Positions 8,350 through 16,378 of a stretch of 59,502 nt of DNA are shown one piece after another (position 1 is the first letter of the stretch; every line of letters begins with the position of its first letter). This stretch comes from Actinomycetes bacterium. GTDB taxonomy: Bacteria; Actinomycetota; Actinomycetes; Streptosporangiales; Streptosporangiaceae. Location: the NCBI GenBank assembly GCA_025964575.1, contig JAOPYO010000492.1, positions 1-59,502 on the forward strand, given 5' to 3'. The notes beneath the pieces are model-generated. The model was given only the letters and a program-made list of their open reading frames with translations. It had not been told where the DNA came from and did not search any database. The translations under genes were made by a program, and so were the position numbers.

Positions 8350-9215
8350 GGCGAGGCGCTCGGCACTGCCGAGGCGTTCACCGGCGGAAAGACGACGGTT
8401 CCGCTGCCAGGCTTGAAGTCGGTCGGCACCGGGCGGCCCGGGTAGTACTGCTCCTGCAGTTTCGTCCAGGTCCCGTCCTTGATGACCTCGTCCAGGCCCT
8501 TGTTCAGCACGGCGAGCAGCTCCGGGTGGTCCTTGGCGACCGCGAACGCGGTGGGTGCCGGACTGAGCCGCTTCTGGACGAGTACGACCTTGCCGCCGCT
8601 GTCCTTCGCGCTCTTCTCACCGATCTCCGCTGGAGAGATCCAGGCGTCCGAGGTCTTGGTCTTCAGCTGGTTGAGCGCGCTGTTGTAGTCCGGAACCCGT
8701 ACTGGGTTCAGACCCCCTTTGGTGGCGTAGTCGTCCTGAACGGTCCCCTGAACGACGACGACCCGCTTCCCCTTGAGCTCGTCCAAGCTCTTGATCGCCG
8801 ATCCGGCCGGTACGTCGAGCCCGAAATAGCCGAAGTCGTAGCCGTTGGTGAACTGCACGGTCTTCTTCCGAGCCTCGGTGATCGTGATCGAGGAACTGCC
8901 GGCGTCGAACTTGTGGGTGGCCACCTGGGAGAGCAGAGCCGAGAAGTCGGTGGCCGCGAACTCCACCTTGAGGCCGGTTTTGGCGGCCACCGCGGCGAAC
9001 AGATCGTTGTCGAAGCCCGTGAACTTGCCGTCCTTGAGGTAAACGTTCGGCGGCGCGTCGGACAGGGTGGCCACCCGAAGCGTCCCAGCCTGGAGCAGCT
9101 TGTACGGGTTGGCGGCGGGCGTCTTCGTCGACGACGATCCACCTCCGCACGCGGCCAGGGCGGCGGAAGCGGCGATGACGGCGACGGTGCTTGCGAGAGC
9201 CCGCAACGGGCGCAT
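8340..9215 (-). CDS. Polar amino-acid ABC transporter, solute-binding lipoprotein
   Basis: 291 residues. A lipoprotein signal ends at lipobox LAAC and is followed by Gly/Ser. The family 3 binding-protein fold is visible: GTLRVATLSDAPPNVYLKDGKFTGFDNDLFAAVAAK, then DAGSSSITITEARKKTVQFT, and the hinge segment LDELKGKRVVVVQGT. The ATG at 9215 follows AAGGAG by seven bases. It is first in the operon with permease and ATPase, 74 bases before the permease. The C-terminal Pro/Ser/Ala tail is low-complexity and ends in a tandem repeat. Confidence 0.92.
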   Translation of the reverse strand: MRPLRALASTVAVIAASAALAACGGGSSSTKTPAANPYKLLQAGTLRVATLSDAPPNVYLKDGKFTGFDNDLFAAVAAKTGLKVEFAATDFSALLSQVATHKFDAGSSSITITEARKKTVQFTNGYDFGYFGLDVPAGSAIKSLDELKGKRVVVVQGTVQDDYATKGGLNPVRVPDYNSALNQLKTKTSDAWISPAEIGEKSAKDSGGKVVLVQKRLSPAPTAFAVAKDHPELLAVLNKGLDEVIKDGTWTKLQEQYYPGRPVPTDFKPGSGTVVFPPVNASAVPSASPTP

Positions 9216-9540
9216 GAAAATCTCCTTGAGCGGTTGTACGCGCGACTACCCGTCCCCATGACGGGCGTGGGCACAAAAACGAGGTGAAACGAGGTGAAAG
9301 GTCGGCCGCGACCGGCACGCAAGCGCCGGCAGCCGATCTGAGGAGCTCAGAACCCGGAAGGTGGCCCGTGTCAGCGAACGACGGGACGGCGGGCCATGCG
9401 GTTCGAGCGACAGCTCATCGTCGTGACCCGAAGCAGGTCGATGTGCCTGCGTGTCACGAGGTAATGAGCCATGCTGCAAACCCTAGCTAAAAGGTAGAAC
9501 ATATGCGAAATCCGCCCACGGGTTTACGCACGCCACAGGG
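9216..9540. other. Intergenic region upstream of the amino-acid transporter
   Basis: 325 bases without a convincing gene. It contains a perfect tandem ACGAGGTGAA (9279-9288 and 9289-9298), about 65 bases upstream of the binding-protein start. It presumably holds the transporter promoter, reading leftward. No clear -10/-35 pair is visible. Confidence 0.5.
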
Positions 9541-9954
9541 TTATGCGCGGACGGCCGGAGCCTGGAAAGTGGCGAAAGACTCCTCCAGGACCGCACGGTG
9601 CGTGGGGCAGGCTTCTTGCCAGCGCGCCAGCCCGGCCTCGGTCATGCGCACGAAGACGCCACGGCGATCCATGTCGCACATCTCGCGTTCGACCAGACCG
9701 TCCTTGTCCAGTCGGGCCACCGCCCGGGACAGTGCGCTCTGGCTGAGATGCACCGCGTCGGCCAGTTCCTGCATGCGCACGGAGTCTTTGCAGCCCTCGA
9801 CCAGCCGGTCGAGAATCTCGAAATCGCTCATGCCCAGGCCGTGCTGTTCGTGCAGTGCCTTGTCGAGCCGGCACGAGATCGTCGTGAAGGAACGCGCCAG
9901 GTCCCGCCACTGTTGCACAAGCGGGGCCGCGTCGCTGGGCGTCACTTCGATCAC
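9541..9954 (-). CDS. MarR-family transcriptional regulator
   Basis: About 137 residues from a GTG at 9954. The fold is that of MarR: dimer helix DLARSFTTISCRLDKALHEQHGLGMSDFEIL, recognition helix MQELADAVHLSQSALSRAVARLDKDG, wing ERE..DRRGVFVRMTEAG. The open frame continues upstream, but those codons would run through the operator repeats, so the GTG is preferred. It lies six bases after a -10 (TATGTT), so the mRNA appears leaderless. It is divergent from a DHA2 efflux gene, the usual target of such repressors. Confidence 0.87.
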   Translation of the reverse strand: MIEVTPSDAAPLVQQWRDLARSFTTISCRLDKALHEQHGLGMSDFEILDRLVEGCKDSVRMQELADAVHLSQSALSRAVARLDKDGLVEREMCDMDRRGVFVRMTEAGLARWQEACPTHRAVLEESFATFQAPAVRA

Positions 9955-9955
9955 A

Positions 9956-10030
9956 GCGCGAACATAGCATGTTCGCGCATCTAATGCAAACGAATTAAAT
10001 GTTTGCGCATCCAATGCACATGCATGTAGT
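9956..10030. promoter_or_regulatory. Divergent promoters and MarR operators
   Basis: For the MarR gene (minus strand), TTGCAT (9989-9984), a 17-base spacer and TATGTT (9966-9961) lead to the GTG at 9954. A perfect inverted repeat with 10-base arms GCGCGAACAT and a 3-base spacer (9956-9978) covers that -10. For the efflux gene, TTTGCG (10002-10007), 17 bases and TGTAGT (10025-10030) lead to the ATG at 10040. Two 18-base direct copies of GTTYGCGCATCYAATGCA start at 9971 and 10001, a 30-base period. They overlap both promoters. Confidence 0.65.
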
Positions 10031-10039
10031 TTCCTCGGC

Positions 10040-11464
10040 ATGACCGCTACAGCCGTTGAAACCTCCCCGGCACCGACTACTGATCTCGACCCGCGCTGGA
10101 CACCCCGGCTGTGGGGCACCCAGCTGGGGATGTGCACCGTGCTCTTCCTCGACGGCCTTGACATCTCGATGGTGGGTGTCACGCTCCCGGCCATTCAAAG
10201 TGACCTGCACCTGACCACTTCGACCTTGCAATGGATCGTCAGCGGCTATGTGCTCGGATACGGTGGGCTGCTTCTTCTCGGCGGCCGCACCGCCGACCTG
10301 CTCGGCCGCCGCAGGGTGCTGCTGATCGCACTCGGGGTCTTCGCCGCCGCATCTCTGCTCAGCGTGTTCGTCGACAACGGGACACTGCTCATCGCCACGC
10401 GCTTCATCAAGGGCACCGCAGCCGCGTTCACCGCGCCGGCGGGCCTGTCGATCTTGACCACCACCTTCCCTGAAGGCCCCGTACGGAACCGGGCCCTGGG
10501 CATCTACACCGTCTTCGGTGCCAGCGGATTCTCGTCCGGGCTGATCCTGGGCGGGTTGCTCTCTGAGATCGACTGGCGGGCGACGTTCCTCCTGCCTGCG
10601 CCACTGGCCCTCCTGGCCCTCATCGCGGGCGCGAAGTTCATCCCCAAGAACGGCGAGCGCGCCGCCGGCGGTCACGACTTCCTCGGTGCGCTCACTTCCA
10701 CCGCTGCCCTGCTGCTCCTGGTCTTCACCGTGGTCAGCGCTCCGGGAGCGGGCTGGGGCTCAGCCCGCACCCTCGGCTCGTTCGTCCTGGTGGCTATCCT
10801 CGCCGCGGCATTCATCGCCACCGAACGGAAGGTGTCGCACCCGCTGGTCCGGCTTGGGATTTTCAGCAGTCGCGTCCTGGTCCGCGCCAACCTGGGCGCG
10901 ATGTCGGTCTTCGGGGCGTACGCGGCCTTCCAGTTTCTGGCCGCGCTGTACCTGCAGACCGTCCTCGGCTGGTCGCCACTCCAGATGGCGCTGGCCCTGC
11001 TTCCCACCGGACTCATCGTCGCCACCTCCGGCCCGGCCATGGGCAAGCTCATCACCCGGTACGGCCCGAGTCGACTCATCACCGTCGGCATGGTGGCCTT
11101 CGTCCTCGCCTACGGGCTGTTCCTGCGAGTCAGTAGCGAGCCCAGGTTCCTCACCGTGATCCTGCCGACCGCGCTGCTGCTCGGCATCGGATTCGCACTC
11201 TGCTTCTCGTCCCTGAACGTGCAAGCCACCACCGGTGTCGCGGATGACGAGCAGGGCCTGGCATCCGGCCTGGTGCAGACCTCGTTCCAGATCGGCGGAG
11301 CGGTGATCCTGGCGGTGACCAGCGCCGTCGTCAGTCACAGCGCCATCAAGCCAGGGCACGTGCCGGACACCTTCTATCCGGCACTCGGTATCGTCACGGG
11401 GGTCGCCGTGCTGGGCCTGCTGGTCTCACTCCTCGGTGCGGTCCGCACGGAGAGCAGCAGATAA
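10040..11464 (+). CDS. MFS efflux transporter, DHA2 (EmrB/QacA-like) family
   Basis: 474 residues, consistent with 14 membrane spans. Drug:H+ antiporter motifs are visible: LDGLDISMVGVTLPAIQ in span 1 and GRTADLLGRRRVLLIAL (motif A) between spans 2 and 3. The divergent MarR gene and shared operators suggest induction by a toxic or natural-product ligand. The start lies only about ten bases after the predicted -10, so any leader is very short. The gene ends at a strong hairpin. Confidence 0.9.
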   Translation: MTATAVETSPAPTTDLDPRWTPRLWGTQLGMCTVLFLDGLDISMVGVTLPAIQSDLHLTTSTLQWIVSGYVLGYGGLLLLGGRTADLLGRRRVLLIALGVFAAASLLSVFVDNGTLLIATRFIKGTAAAFTAPAGLSILTTTFPEGPVRNRALGIYTVFGASGFSSGLILGGLLSEIDWRATFLLPAPLALLALIAGAKFIPKNGERAAGGHDFLGALTSTAALLLLVFTVVSAPGAGWGSARTLGSFVLVAILAAAFIATERKVSHPLVRLGIFSSRVLVRANLGAMSVFGAYAAFQFLAALYLQTVLGWSPLQMALALLPTGLIVATSGPAMGKLITRYGPSRLITVGMVAFVLAYGLFLRVSSEPRFLTVILPTALLLGIGFALCFSSLNVQATTGVADDEQGLASGLVQTSFQIGGAVILAVTSAVVSHSAIKPGHVPDTFYPALGIVTGVAVLGLLVSLLGAVRTESSR

Positions 11465-11483
11465 CCCGGAGGATTCATCCCCA

Positions 11484-11516
11484 CAGAGGGCACCGGCACC
11501 CCGCCGGTGCCCTCTG
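11484..11516 (+). terminator. Intrinsic-type terminator hairpin after the MFS gene
   Basis: A perfect 14-bp stem (left arm 11484-11497, core GAGGGCACCGGC; loop of five bases; right arm GCCGGTGCCCTC ending at 11516), 20 bases after the MFS stop. No strong T-run follows, as is common in actinomycetes. Confidence 0.8.
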
Positions 11517-11521
11517 GCCCG

Positions 11522-11684
11522 TGAGGCGCTGTACAGGTTCTTCCCGACACAGTTGCGCATAGAGCGGATCCAGATCAAGACGAAGGTCGAGGGGAAACGG
11601 ATAGTCCCTGGGGGCTGAGGCGTCCGACACAAGCTCTCCAATCCGGTCCACAGCGAGCCGAAGGTGTTCATCGAGTTCCACCAT
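11522..11684 (-). pseudogene. Remnant of a cytochrome P450 N-terminus
   Basis: On the minus strand from ATG 11684 there are about 50 codons ending DYPFPLDLRLDLDPLYAQL followed by CREEPVQRL. The segment YPFPxxxxLDLDPLYAxLxxEEPVxR is the hallmark N-terminus of actinomycete bacterial P450s (CYP105/CYP107-like). The frame then runs straight into the MFS terminator hairpin, and no heme-binding or I-helix region follows. This is a deletion scar rather than a gene. It occupies most of the 345-base gap before the next CDS. Confidence 0.5.
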
Positions 11685-11861
11685 GTCCGGAAGCGCTTCG
11701 ACTACATTGCACCGTACCCCGCCACCGCCCGGGCCCAGAGCTTTCTGACGTCCATTACCAATCGGCCGAATACCGGTAACACCGACCCGCCGCTCGACCC
11801 TGATCCGGCGGTCCCACTCTCGCCCCGGCCCCGGGGGGGCGAAGCACTCAAGGAGTCCCCC

Positions 11862-12737
11862 TTGTCCCTGTCCCCCAAGCTCGCCGGCGGAGCTGCCGCC
11901 ACTGTCTTCGCACTGAGTCTGAACGCCTGCGGTGGTAGCAGCGGTGACGGCACGAAGACGGCCTCTGAGCCCAAGCAGACCTTCGCCGCAGGCACGACGA
12001 TGGCGAGGATCCAGCAGAGGGGGAAGATCATCATCGGGGTGAAGTTCGACCAGCCGCTGTTCGGGCTGAAGGACTCCGTTTCGGGCAAGCTCGGGGGCTT
12101 CGACATCGAGATCGCCAGGATGCTCGCCAAGGACATCACCGGCAGCGCCGACAATGTCACCTTCGTCGAGGCGGTCACCAAGAACCGTGAGGCGTTCATC
12201 CAGCAGGGCAAGGTCGACGCGATCATCGCCACCTACGCCGTCACCGACAAGCGCAAAGCCGTCGTGGGCTTCGCGGGCCCCTACTTCGACACCGGTATCG
12301 CGATCATGGTGCGCAAGGACGATTTCTCGATCATCAAGGGAGCCGACCTCAATGGCAAGGCGGTCTGCACGACCAGCGGCGCCCGCGCCGCCGACCAGCT
12401 GCCCAAGGTCGCCCCAACCGCGAAGATCATCCAATTCGCGACGTACAGCGAATGCGCTCAGGCGCTGAAGAAGAAGCACGTCCAAGCCGTCGTCACCGGC
12501 GAGACCATCCTGCTCGGCGTCGTCGCGCAGAACAAGGACCAGTTCAAGATGGCCGACAGCTACATCGACGCCGAGCAGGACGCGATCGGCTTCGCCAAAA
12601 CCGACACGGCCTTCCACGACTTCCTCACTACCTTCCTGAAGAAGATCGAGGCCAACGGTGAATGGAAAAGGGCCTACGACGCGACCATCGGCACGGAGAA
12701 GAAGGGTCTCGGCACCCCTCCGAAGATCACCCTGTAG
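11862..12737 (+). CDS. Orphan polar amino-acid-binding lipoprotein (GluB-like)
   Basis: About 291 residues from a TTG at 11862, chosen because AAGGAG lies six bases upstream and translation then begins with a good lipoprotein signal (LAGGAAATVFALSLNAC). The mature part is a family 3 binding protein, beginning ARIQQRGKIIIGVKFDQPLFG then GKLGGFDIEIARMLAKDI, resembling glutamate-binding GluB. Later segments FVEAVTKNREAFIQQGKVDAI and ATYAVTDKRKAVVGF agree. No permease or ATPase is adjacent. It could supply the amino-acid transporter 3 kb away or one elsewhere. Confidence 0.88.
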   Translation: MSLSPKLAGGAAATVFALSLNACGGSSGDGTKTASEPKQTFAAGTTMARIQQRGKIIIGVKFDQPLFGLKDSVSGKLGGFDIEIARMLAKDITGSADNVTFVEAVTKNREAFIQQGKVDAIIATYAVTDKRKAVVGFAGPYFDTGIAIMVRKDDFSIIKGADLNGKAVCTTSGARAADQLPKVAPTAKIIQFATYSECAQALKKKHVQAVVTGETILLGVVAQNKDQFKMADSYIDAEQDAIGFAKTDTAFHDFLTTFLKKIEANGEWKRAYDATIGTEKKGLGTPPKITL

Positions 12738-12776
12738 GACCGGTCACGCCCAAGTGGTGAACGGCCGGCACCCCCA

Positions 12777-13694
12777 TCACGACGGGGGAGTTTCGTCAGG
12801 GGCCTCGTGGCAGGCGGCGAGGTGGCCGGGCGCGACCGTGTGCGGGGCGGGGGCCTCGGTGGCGCACCGGTCGACGGCGATGGGGCAGCGAAGCCGGAAC
12901 GGGCACCCGATGCTGGTGGCCGAGGCGTCGGCCGACCCGCCGGCACCAGGTGGCGTGCGGCCGAATCGGGGCACCGAGTCGCGCAATGCCCGGGTATAGG
13001 GGTGGGCGGGACTGCTGAGCACGGTGGTCGTGGGACCAGACTCGACGATCCGGCCGTCGAACATGACATGGATGGTGTCGCAGAGCCGGTCGACGACCGC
13101 GAGGTTGTGGGTGATGAGCAGGTAACCCAGTCCGCGCTCGGTCCGCAGTTCTTCGAGCAGGTCGAGGATGCGGGCCTGGACGGTGACGTCGAGGGCGCTG
13201 GTGGGCTCGTCCAGAATGAGCAGTTCCGGTTCGACCGCGAGGGCGCGGGCGATGGTGACCCGCTGGCGTTGGCCGCCGGACAACTCGTGCGGGCGCCGGG
13301 TTGCCAGCGACGATTCGAGGCCGACGGAGGTCAGCAGGTCGGTGACCGAGGCCGAGCCGCTGTGCAGGTGGAGGGCCTGGGTGATGGAGGAGCCGACCCG
13401 CATCCGAGGGTCGAGGGATTCACTGCCGTCCTGGAACACCGGCTGGACCTGGGTGCGGTACTGCCGGCGGTCGAAACGGCTCAGGCCATGGATGTCGGAG
13501 CCACGGAAGGTGACCCGTCCGTGGCTGGGCCTGACCAACCCGAGGAGGGCCCTGGCGACCGTTGATTTGCCCGAGCCGCTCTCGCCGATGAGCCCGACTC
13601 CCGTGGGGGTACCCGACAGCGTGAGCGAGAAGTCGTGCACGACGGTCGTCTTCCCGTAGGCGAGCGTGAGGTTCTCGGCGCTCAGCAAATCCAT
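12777..13694 (-). CDS. Peptide-type ABC transporter ATP-binding protein (DppF/OppF-like)
   Basis: 305 residues with Walker A GESGSGKST (37-45), signature LSGGQRQR, Walker B LLILDEPTSALD and switch LITHNLAVV. The C-terminus carries the Cys-rich extension of oligopeptide/dipeptide ATPases (GCPFRLRCPIAVDRC...HLAACH). It is the last gene of the HyuA/DUF917 operon; its ATG starts one base after the stop of the preceding ATPase. Confidence 0.92.
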   Translation of the reverse strand: MDLLSAENLTLAYGKTTVVHDFSLTLSGTPTGVGLIGESGSGKSTVARALLGLVRPSHGRVTFRGSDIHGLSRFDRRQYRTQVQPVFQDGSESLDPRMRVGSSITQALHLHSGSASVTDLLTSVGLESSLATRRPHELSGGQRQRVTIARALAVEPELLILDEPTSALDVTVQARILDLLEELRTERGLGYLLITHNLAVVDRLCDTIHVMFDGRIVESGPTTTVLSSPAHPYTRALRDSVPRFGRTPPGAGGSADASATSIGCPFRLRCPIAVDRCATEAPAPHTVAPGHLAACHEAPDETPPS

Positions 13695-13695
13695 G

Positions 13696-14460
13696 TCATC
13701 TCCTCAGGACGGGCACGGCGTCGAGCAGTTCGCGGGTGTAGGCCTCGGTGGGCCGGGTCAGCACCGTCTCGGCCGTACCGGATTCGACGACCCTGCCGTC
13801 GCGCATGACGACGACGTGGTCGGCGATCCCGGACACGAGCGCGAGGTCGTGCGAGACCAGCACCAGGGCGGTTCCGTGCTCGTCCTTCAAGCGCCTCAGC
13901 AGGGCGATGATGCCGGCCTGTACGGTGACGTCGAGGGCGCTGGTCGGCTCGTCGGCGAGGATCACCTCGGCCCGCAGCGCTACGGCCAGCGCGATGGCGA
14001 AGCGCTGCGCCTGTCCACCGGACACCTGATGCGGGTATCGGTGCAGCAGTACGGGATCGAGCAGCGCGCTCTTCAGCGCCTCCTCGGTCCGTTGCCGGGC
14101 CGCCTCGCCGCGCACTCCGTGCCGGGCCAGTGCCCGCTTCATCAGGGTGCCGAGCCGCAGCGTCGGGTTCAGCGCTCCCTGCGGGCTCTGCGAGATCAGC
14201 GCGAGCCGGGAACCGCGGATGCGAGCCAGGTCGCGTTCGGCGGCGCCGACCACTTCCACACCCGCGGCCGAGATCCGGCCGGTCACACGCAGCCCGATGG
14301 TCAGCCCGAGCATGGCCAGCAGGCTGGTGGTCTTGCCGGAGCCGCTCTCCCCGACGAGGGCCACGCACTCTCCCGCGTTCACCTGCAACGAATCAAGCGA
14401 GGCCACGAGTTGTTCACCGGCGTGCAGCCGCAGGTCCTGGATGCTGATGAGGGGCGTCAT
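13696..14460 (-). CDS. Peptide-type ABC transporter ATP-binding protein (DppD/OppD-like)
   Basis: 254 residues from ATG 14460, which overlaps the permease stop (ATGA, 14457-14460). Motifs: Walker A GESGSGKTT (near 37), Q-loop ISQSPQGALNP, signature VSGGQAQR, Walker B EVILADEPTSALD, switch LVSHDLALV. It is shorter than typical DppD and lacks the C-terminal Cys-rich extension. It pairs with the downstream DppF-like ATPase as a heterodimer. Confidence 0.92.
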   Translation of the reverse strand: MTPLISIQDLRLHAGEQLVASLDSLQVNAGECVALVGESGSGKTTSLLAMLGLTIGLRVTGRISAAGVEVVGAAERDLARIRGSRLALISQSPQGALNPTLRLGTLMKRALARHGVRGEAARQRTEEALKSALLDPVLLHRYPHQVSGGQAQRFAIALAVALRAEVILADEPTSALDVTVQAGIIALLRRLKDEHGTALVLVSHDLALVSGIADHVVVMRDGRVVESGTAETVLTRPTEAYTRELLDAVPVLRR

Positions 14461-15329
14461 CGGGTCACCCGCCGGGGGTCCAGGGCCGAGCGCAGTCCTT
14501 CGCCCAGCACGTTGAAGGCGAACGCGGTGACCAGGATGGCCAGGCCGGGGAAGGTGACGACCCACCACTGGGTGGTGAACAGGGACTGGCCCTGCTGGAC
14601 CATCAGGCCCCATTCGCTGGTCGGCTCCTGTGGGCCGAGCCCGAGGAACGACAGCGCCGCCGCGGTGAGGATGACTCCGCCGGCGTCCAGGGAGAGCTGG
14701 ACGATCACCGGGGTGAGGGAGTTGGGAAGTACGTGCCGCAGCACGATCCGCCACGGTGGTACGCCGAGGCAGCGTGCGGCGTCAACGAAGCCGCGGCCTC
14801 GGATGGAGGCCGCGGTGACCGCGGTGAGCCGGGCGTACCAGGGCCACCACGTGGCCGTGATCGCGATGATCGCGCCGGTCGTGCCGGGCCGCAGCACGGC
14901 GGCCAGCGCGACCGACAGCAGTAGTGCGGGGAACGCCAGGAACACGTCGGTGAACCGCATGATCACGTCTCGGGTCACACCCCCCGCGTAGCCGGCGATC
15001 GCCCCGAGGGAGACGCCGACGACCGCCGCTATGAGCAACACCGAGATCGCGATGGTCAACGAGGTGCGTGCCCCGTACAGCACCCGGCTGAGCACATCGC
15101 GGCCGACGCCGTCGGTGCCGAACCAGTGGCTTCCGCTGGGCGGCAGCAGCGCTTGCGTCGCGTGCGTGGCCGAGGTTCCGTCCGCCGGGTACGGGGCGAT
15201 CAGCGGCGCGAGTACGGCGACCAGCACGATGACGATCAGCACACAGCCGCCGATGGCCGTCAGGATGTCCGCGCGGGCCAGATCGGTGATGCGCCTGGTG
15301 GTGGTACGCCGCAGCGGAATGGTGGTCAT
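14457..15329 (-). CDS. Peptide-type ABC transporter permease (DppC-like)
   Basis: 290 residues. After the first span (GGCVLIVIVLVAVLAPLIAPY) comes the family signature HWFGTDGVGRDVLSRVLYGARTSL, then further spans and the coupling loop FVDAARCLGVPPWRIVLRHVLPN that binds the ATPases. It overlaps the preceding permease by four bases and the following ATPase by four bases, so translation is coupled. Confidence 0.93.
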   Translation of the reverse strand: MTTIPLRRTTTRRITDLARADILTAIGGCVLIVIVLVAVLAPLIAPYPADGTSATHATQALLPPSGSHWFGTDGVGRDVLSRVLYGARTSLTIAISVLLIAAVVGVSLGAIAGYAGGVTRDVIMRFTDVFLAFPALLLSVALAAVLRPGTTGAIIAITATWWPWYARLTAVTAASIRGRGFVDAARCLGVPPWRIVLRHVLPNSLTPVIVQLSLDAGGVILTAAALSFLGLGPQEPTSEWGLMVQQGQSLFTTQWWVVTFPGLAILVTAFAFNVLGEGLRSALDPRRVTR

Positions 15330-16378
15330 GAGCGCCTCACCCGGGGATCGATGACGGACTGCACCAGGTCCACGACGAGGTTGGCCAGCACGTAGGTCAG
15401 CGCGACCAGGGTGGTGACTCCGCCGATGGCGGGGGTGTCGGAGGATCGGATGGCATCGGCGGCATAGCGTCCCAGCCCCGGCCAGTCGAAGATCGACTCG
15501 ACCAGGAAGGTGTTGACCAGCGAGAACGCGAAGACCAGGGCGAGCAACGCCAGCACCGGATTCAACGCGGGTCGTAGCGAGAACCGGGTGAGCACCTGCC
15601 GCTGAGAGAACCCGAGGGCGCGTTCCAGTTTCGTGTGTTCCTGAGCGGACTCCTCAATGAGTGCCGCGCGGGTCATCTGTGCGACCACGCCGATCGGATA
15701 GGCCGCCACCACCAGCGCGGGCAGCAGCAGATGCGACAGCGTGCTGCCCAGGATCGGCCAGTTCCCGGTGATGAGGGCGTCCACCGCGGTGATGTTGGTG
15801 AACACGTGCAGCGGGCTGCTGTAGTCGAGCCCGGAGTCGTACTCCCCCGCCACCGGCAGCCAGCCCAGCATGGTCGCGAAGACGTTCTGCGCGACCAGCG
15901 CCAGCCAGAACACGGGCACCGACACCGCGAGCATCGACGACAGCCGCACCCCGAGGTCTAGCGGCCGGCGCTGGAACCTGGCGGCCACCAATCCGAGCGG
16001 CAGCCCCAGCACGACGGCCAGGACCATCGCGGCGCCGACCAGCTCCAGCGACGCGGGGAACGCCTTGGACAGGTCATGGAGCACGCCCTGATGGGTGTGC
16101 AGGCTGATGCCCCAGTCCCCGCGGGCCAGCGCGGTGACGTAGTTCCACAGCTGCTCGGCGAGCGGTCTGTCCAGGCCGAGCTGCCTTCGGGTCTCGGCGA
16201 GCTGACTCGCCGAGGCCTTCGGCCCGGCGTAGGCCACTGCCGGATCCCCGGGCACGATCCGCATCACCAGGAAGGTGAGGACGACCACGCCCGCCACCAC
16301 GAAGACGGCCTGGGCCAGCCGGCGCAGTAGATACCGGGCCCCTTCGCCCAGGCGCTGTTCGTGATGGCGGGCGGTCAT
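15326..16378 (-). CDS. Peptide-type ABC transporter permease (DppB-like)
   Basis: About 350 residues from ATG 16378, which overlaps the binding-protein stop (ATGA, 16375-16378). The first span VFVVAGVVVLTFLVMRIVPGDPA is the standard DppB N-terminus. RRQLGLDRPLAEQLWNYV, the late FLVESIFDWPGLGRYAADAI and the terminal DLVQSVIDPRVRRS all fit. The coupling loop is AQEHTKLERALGFSQRQVLTRFSL. Confidence 0.93.
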   Translation of the reverse strand: MTARHHEQRLGEGARYLLRRLAQAVFVVAGVVVLTFLVMRIVPGDPAVAYAGPKASASQLAETRRQLGLDRPLAEQLWNYVTALARGDWGISLHTHQGVLHDLSKAFPASLELVGAAMVLAVVLGLPLGLVAARFQRRPLDLGVRLSSMLAVSVPVFWLALVAQNVFATMLGWLPVAGEYDSGLDYSSPLHVFTNITAVDALITGNWPILGSTLSHLLLPALVVAAYPIGVVAQMTRAALIEESAQEHTKLERALGFSQRQVLTRFSLRPALNPVLALLALVFAFSLVNTFLVESIFDWPGLGRYAADAIRSSDTPAIGGVTTLVALTYVLANLVVDLVQSVIDPRVRRS

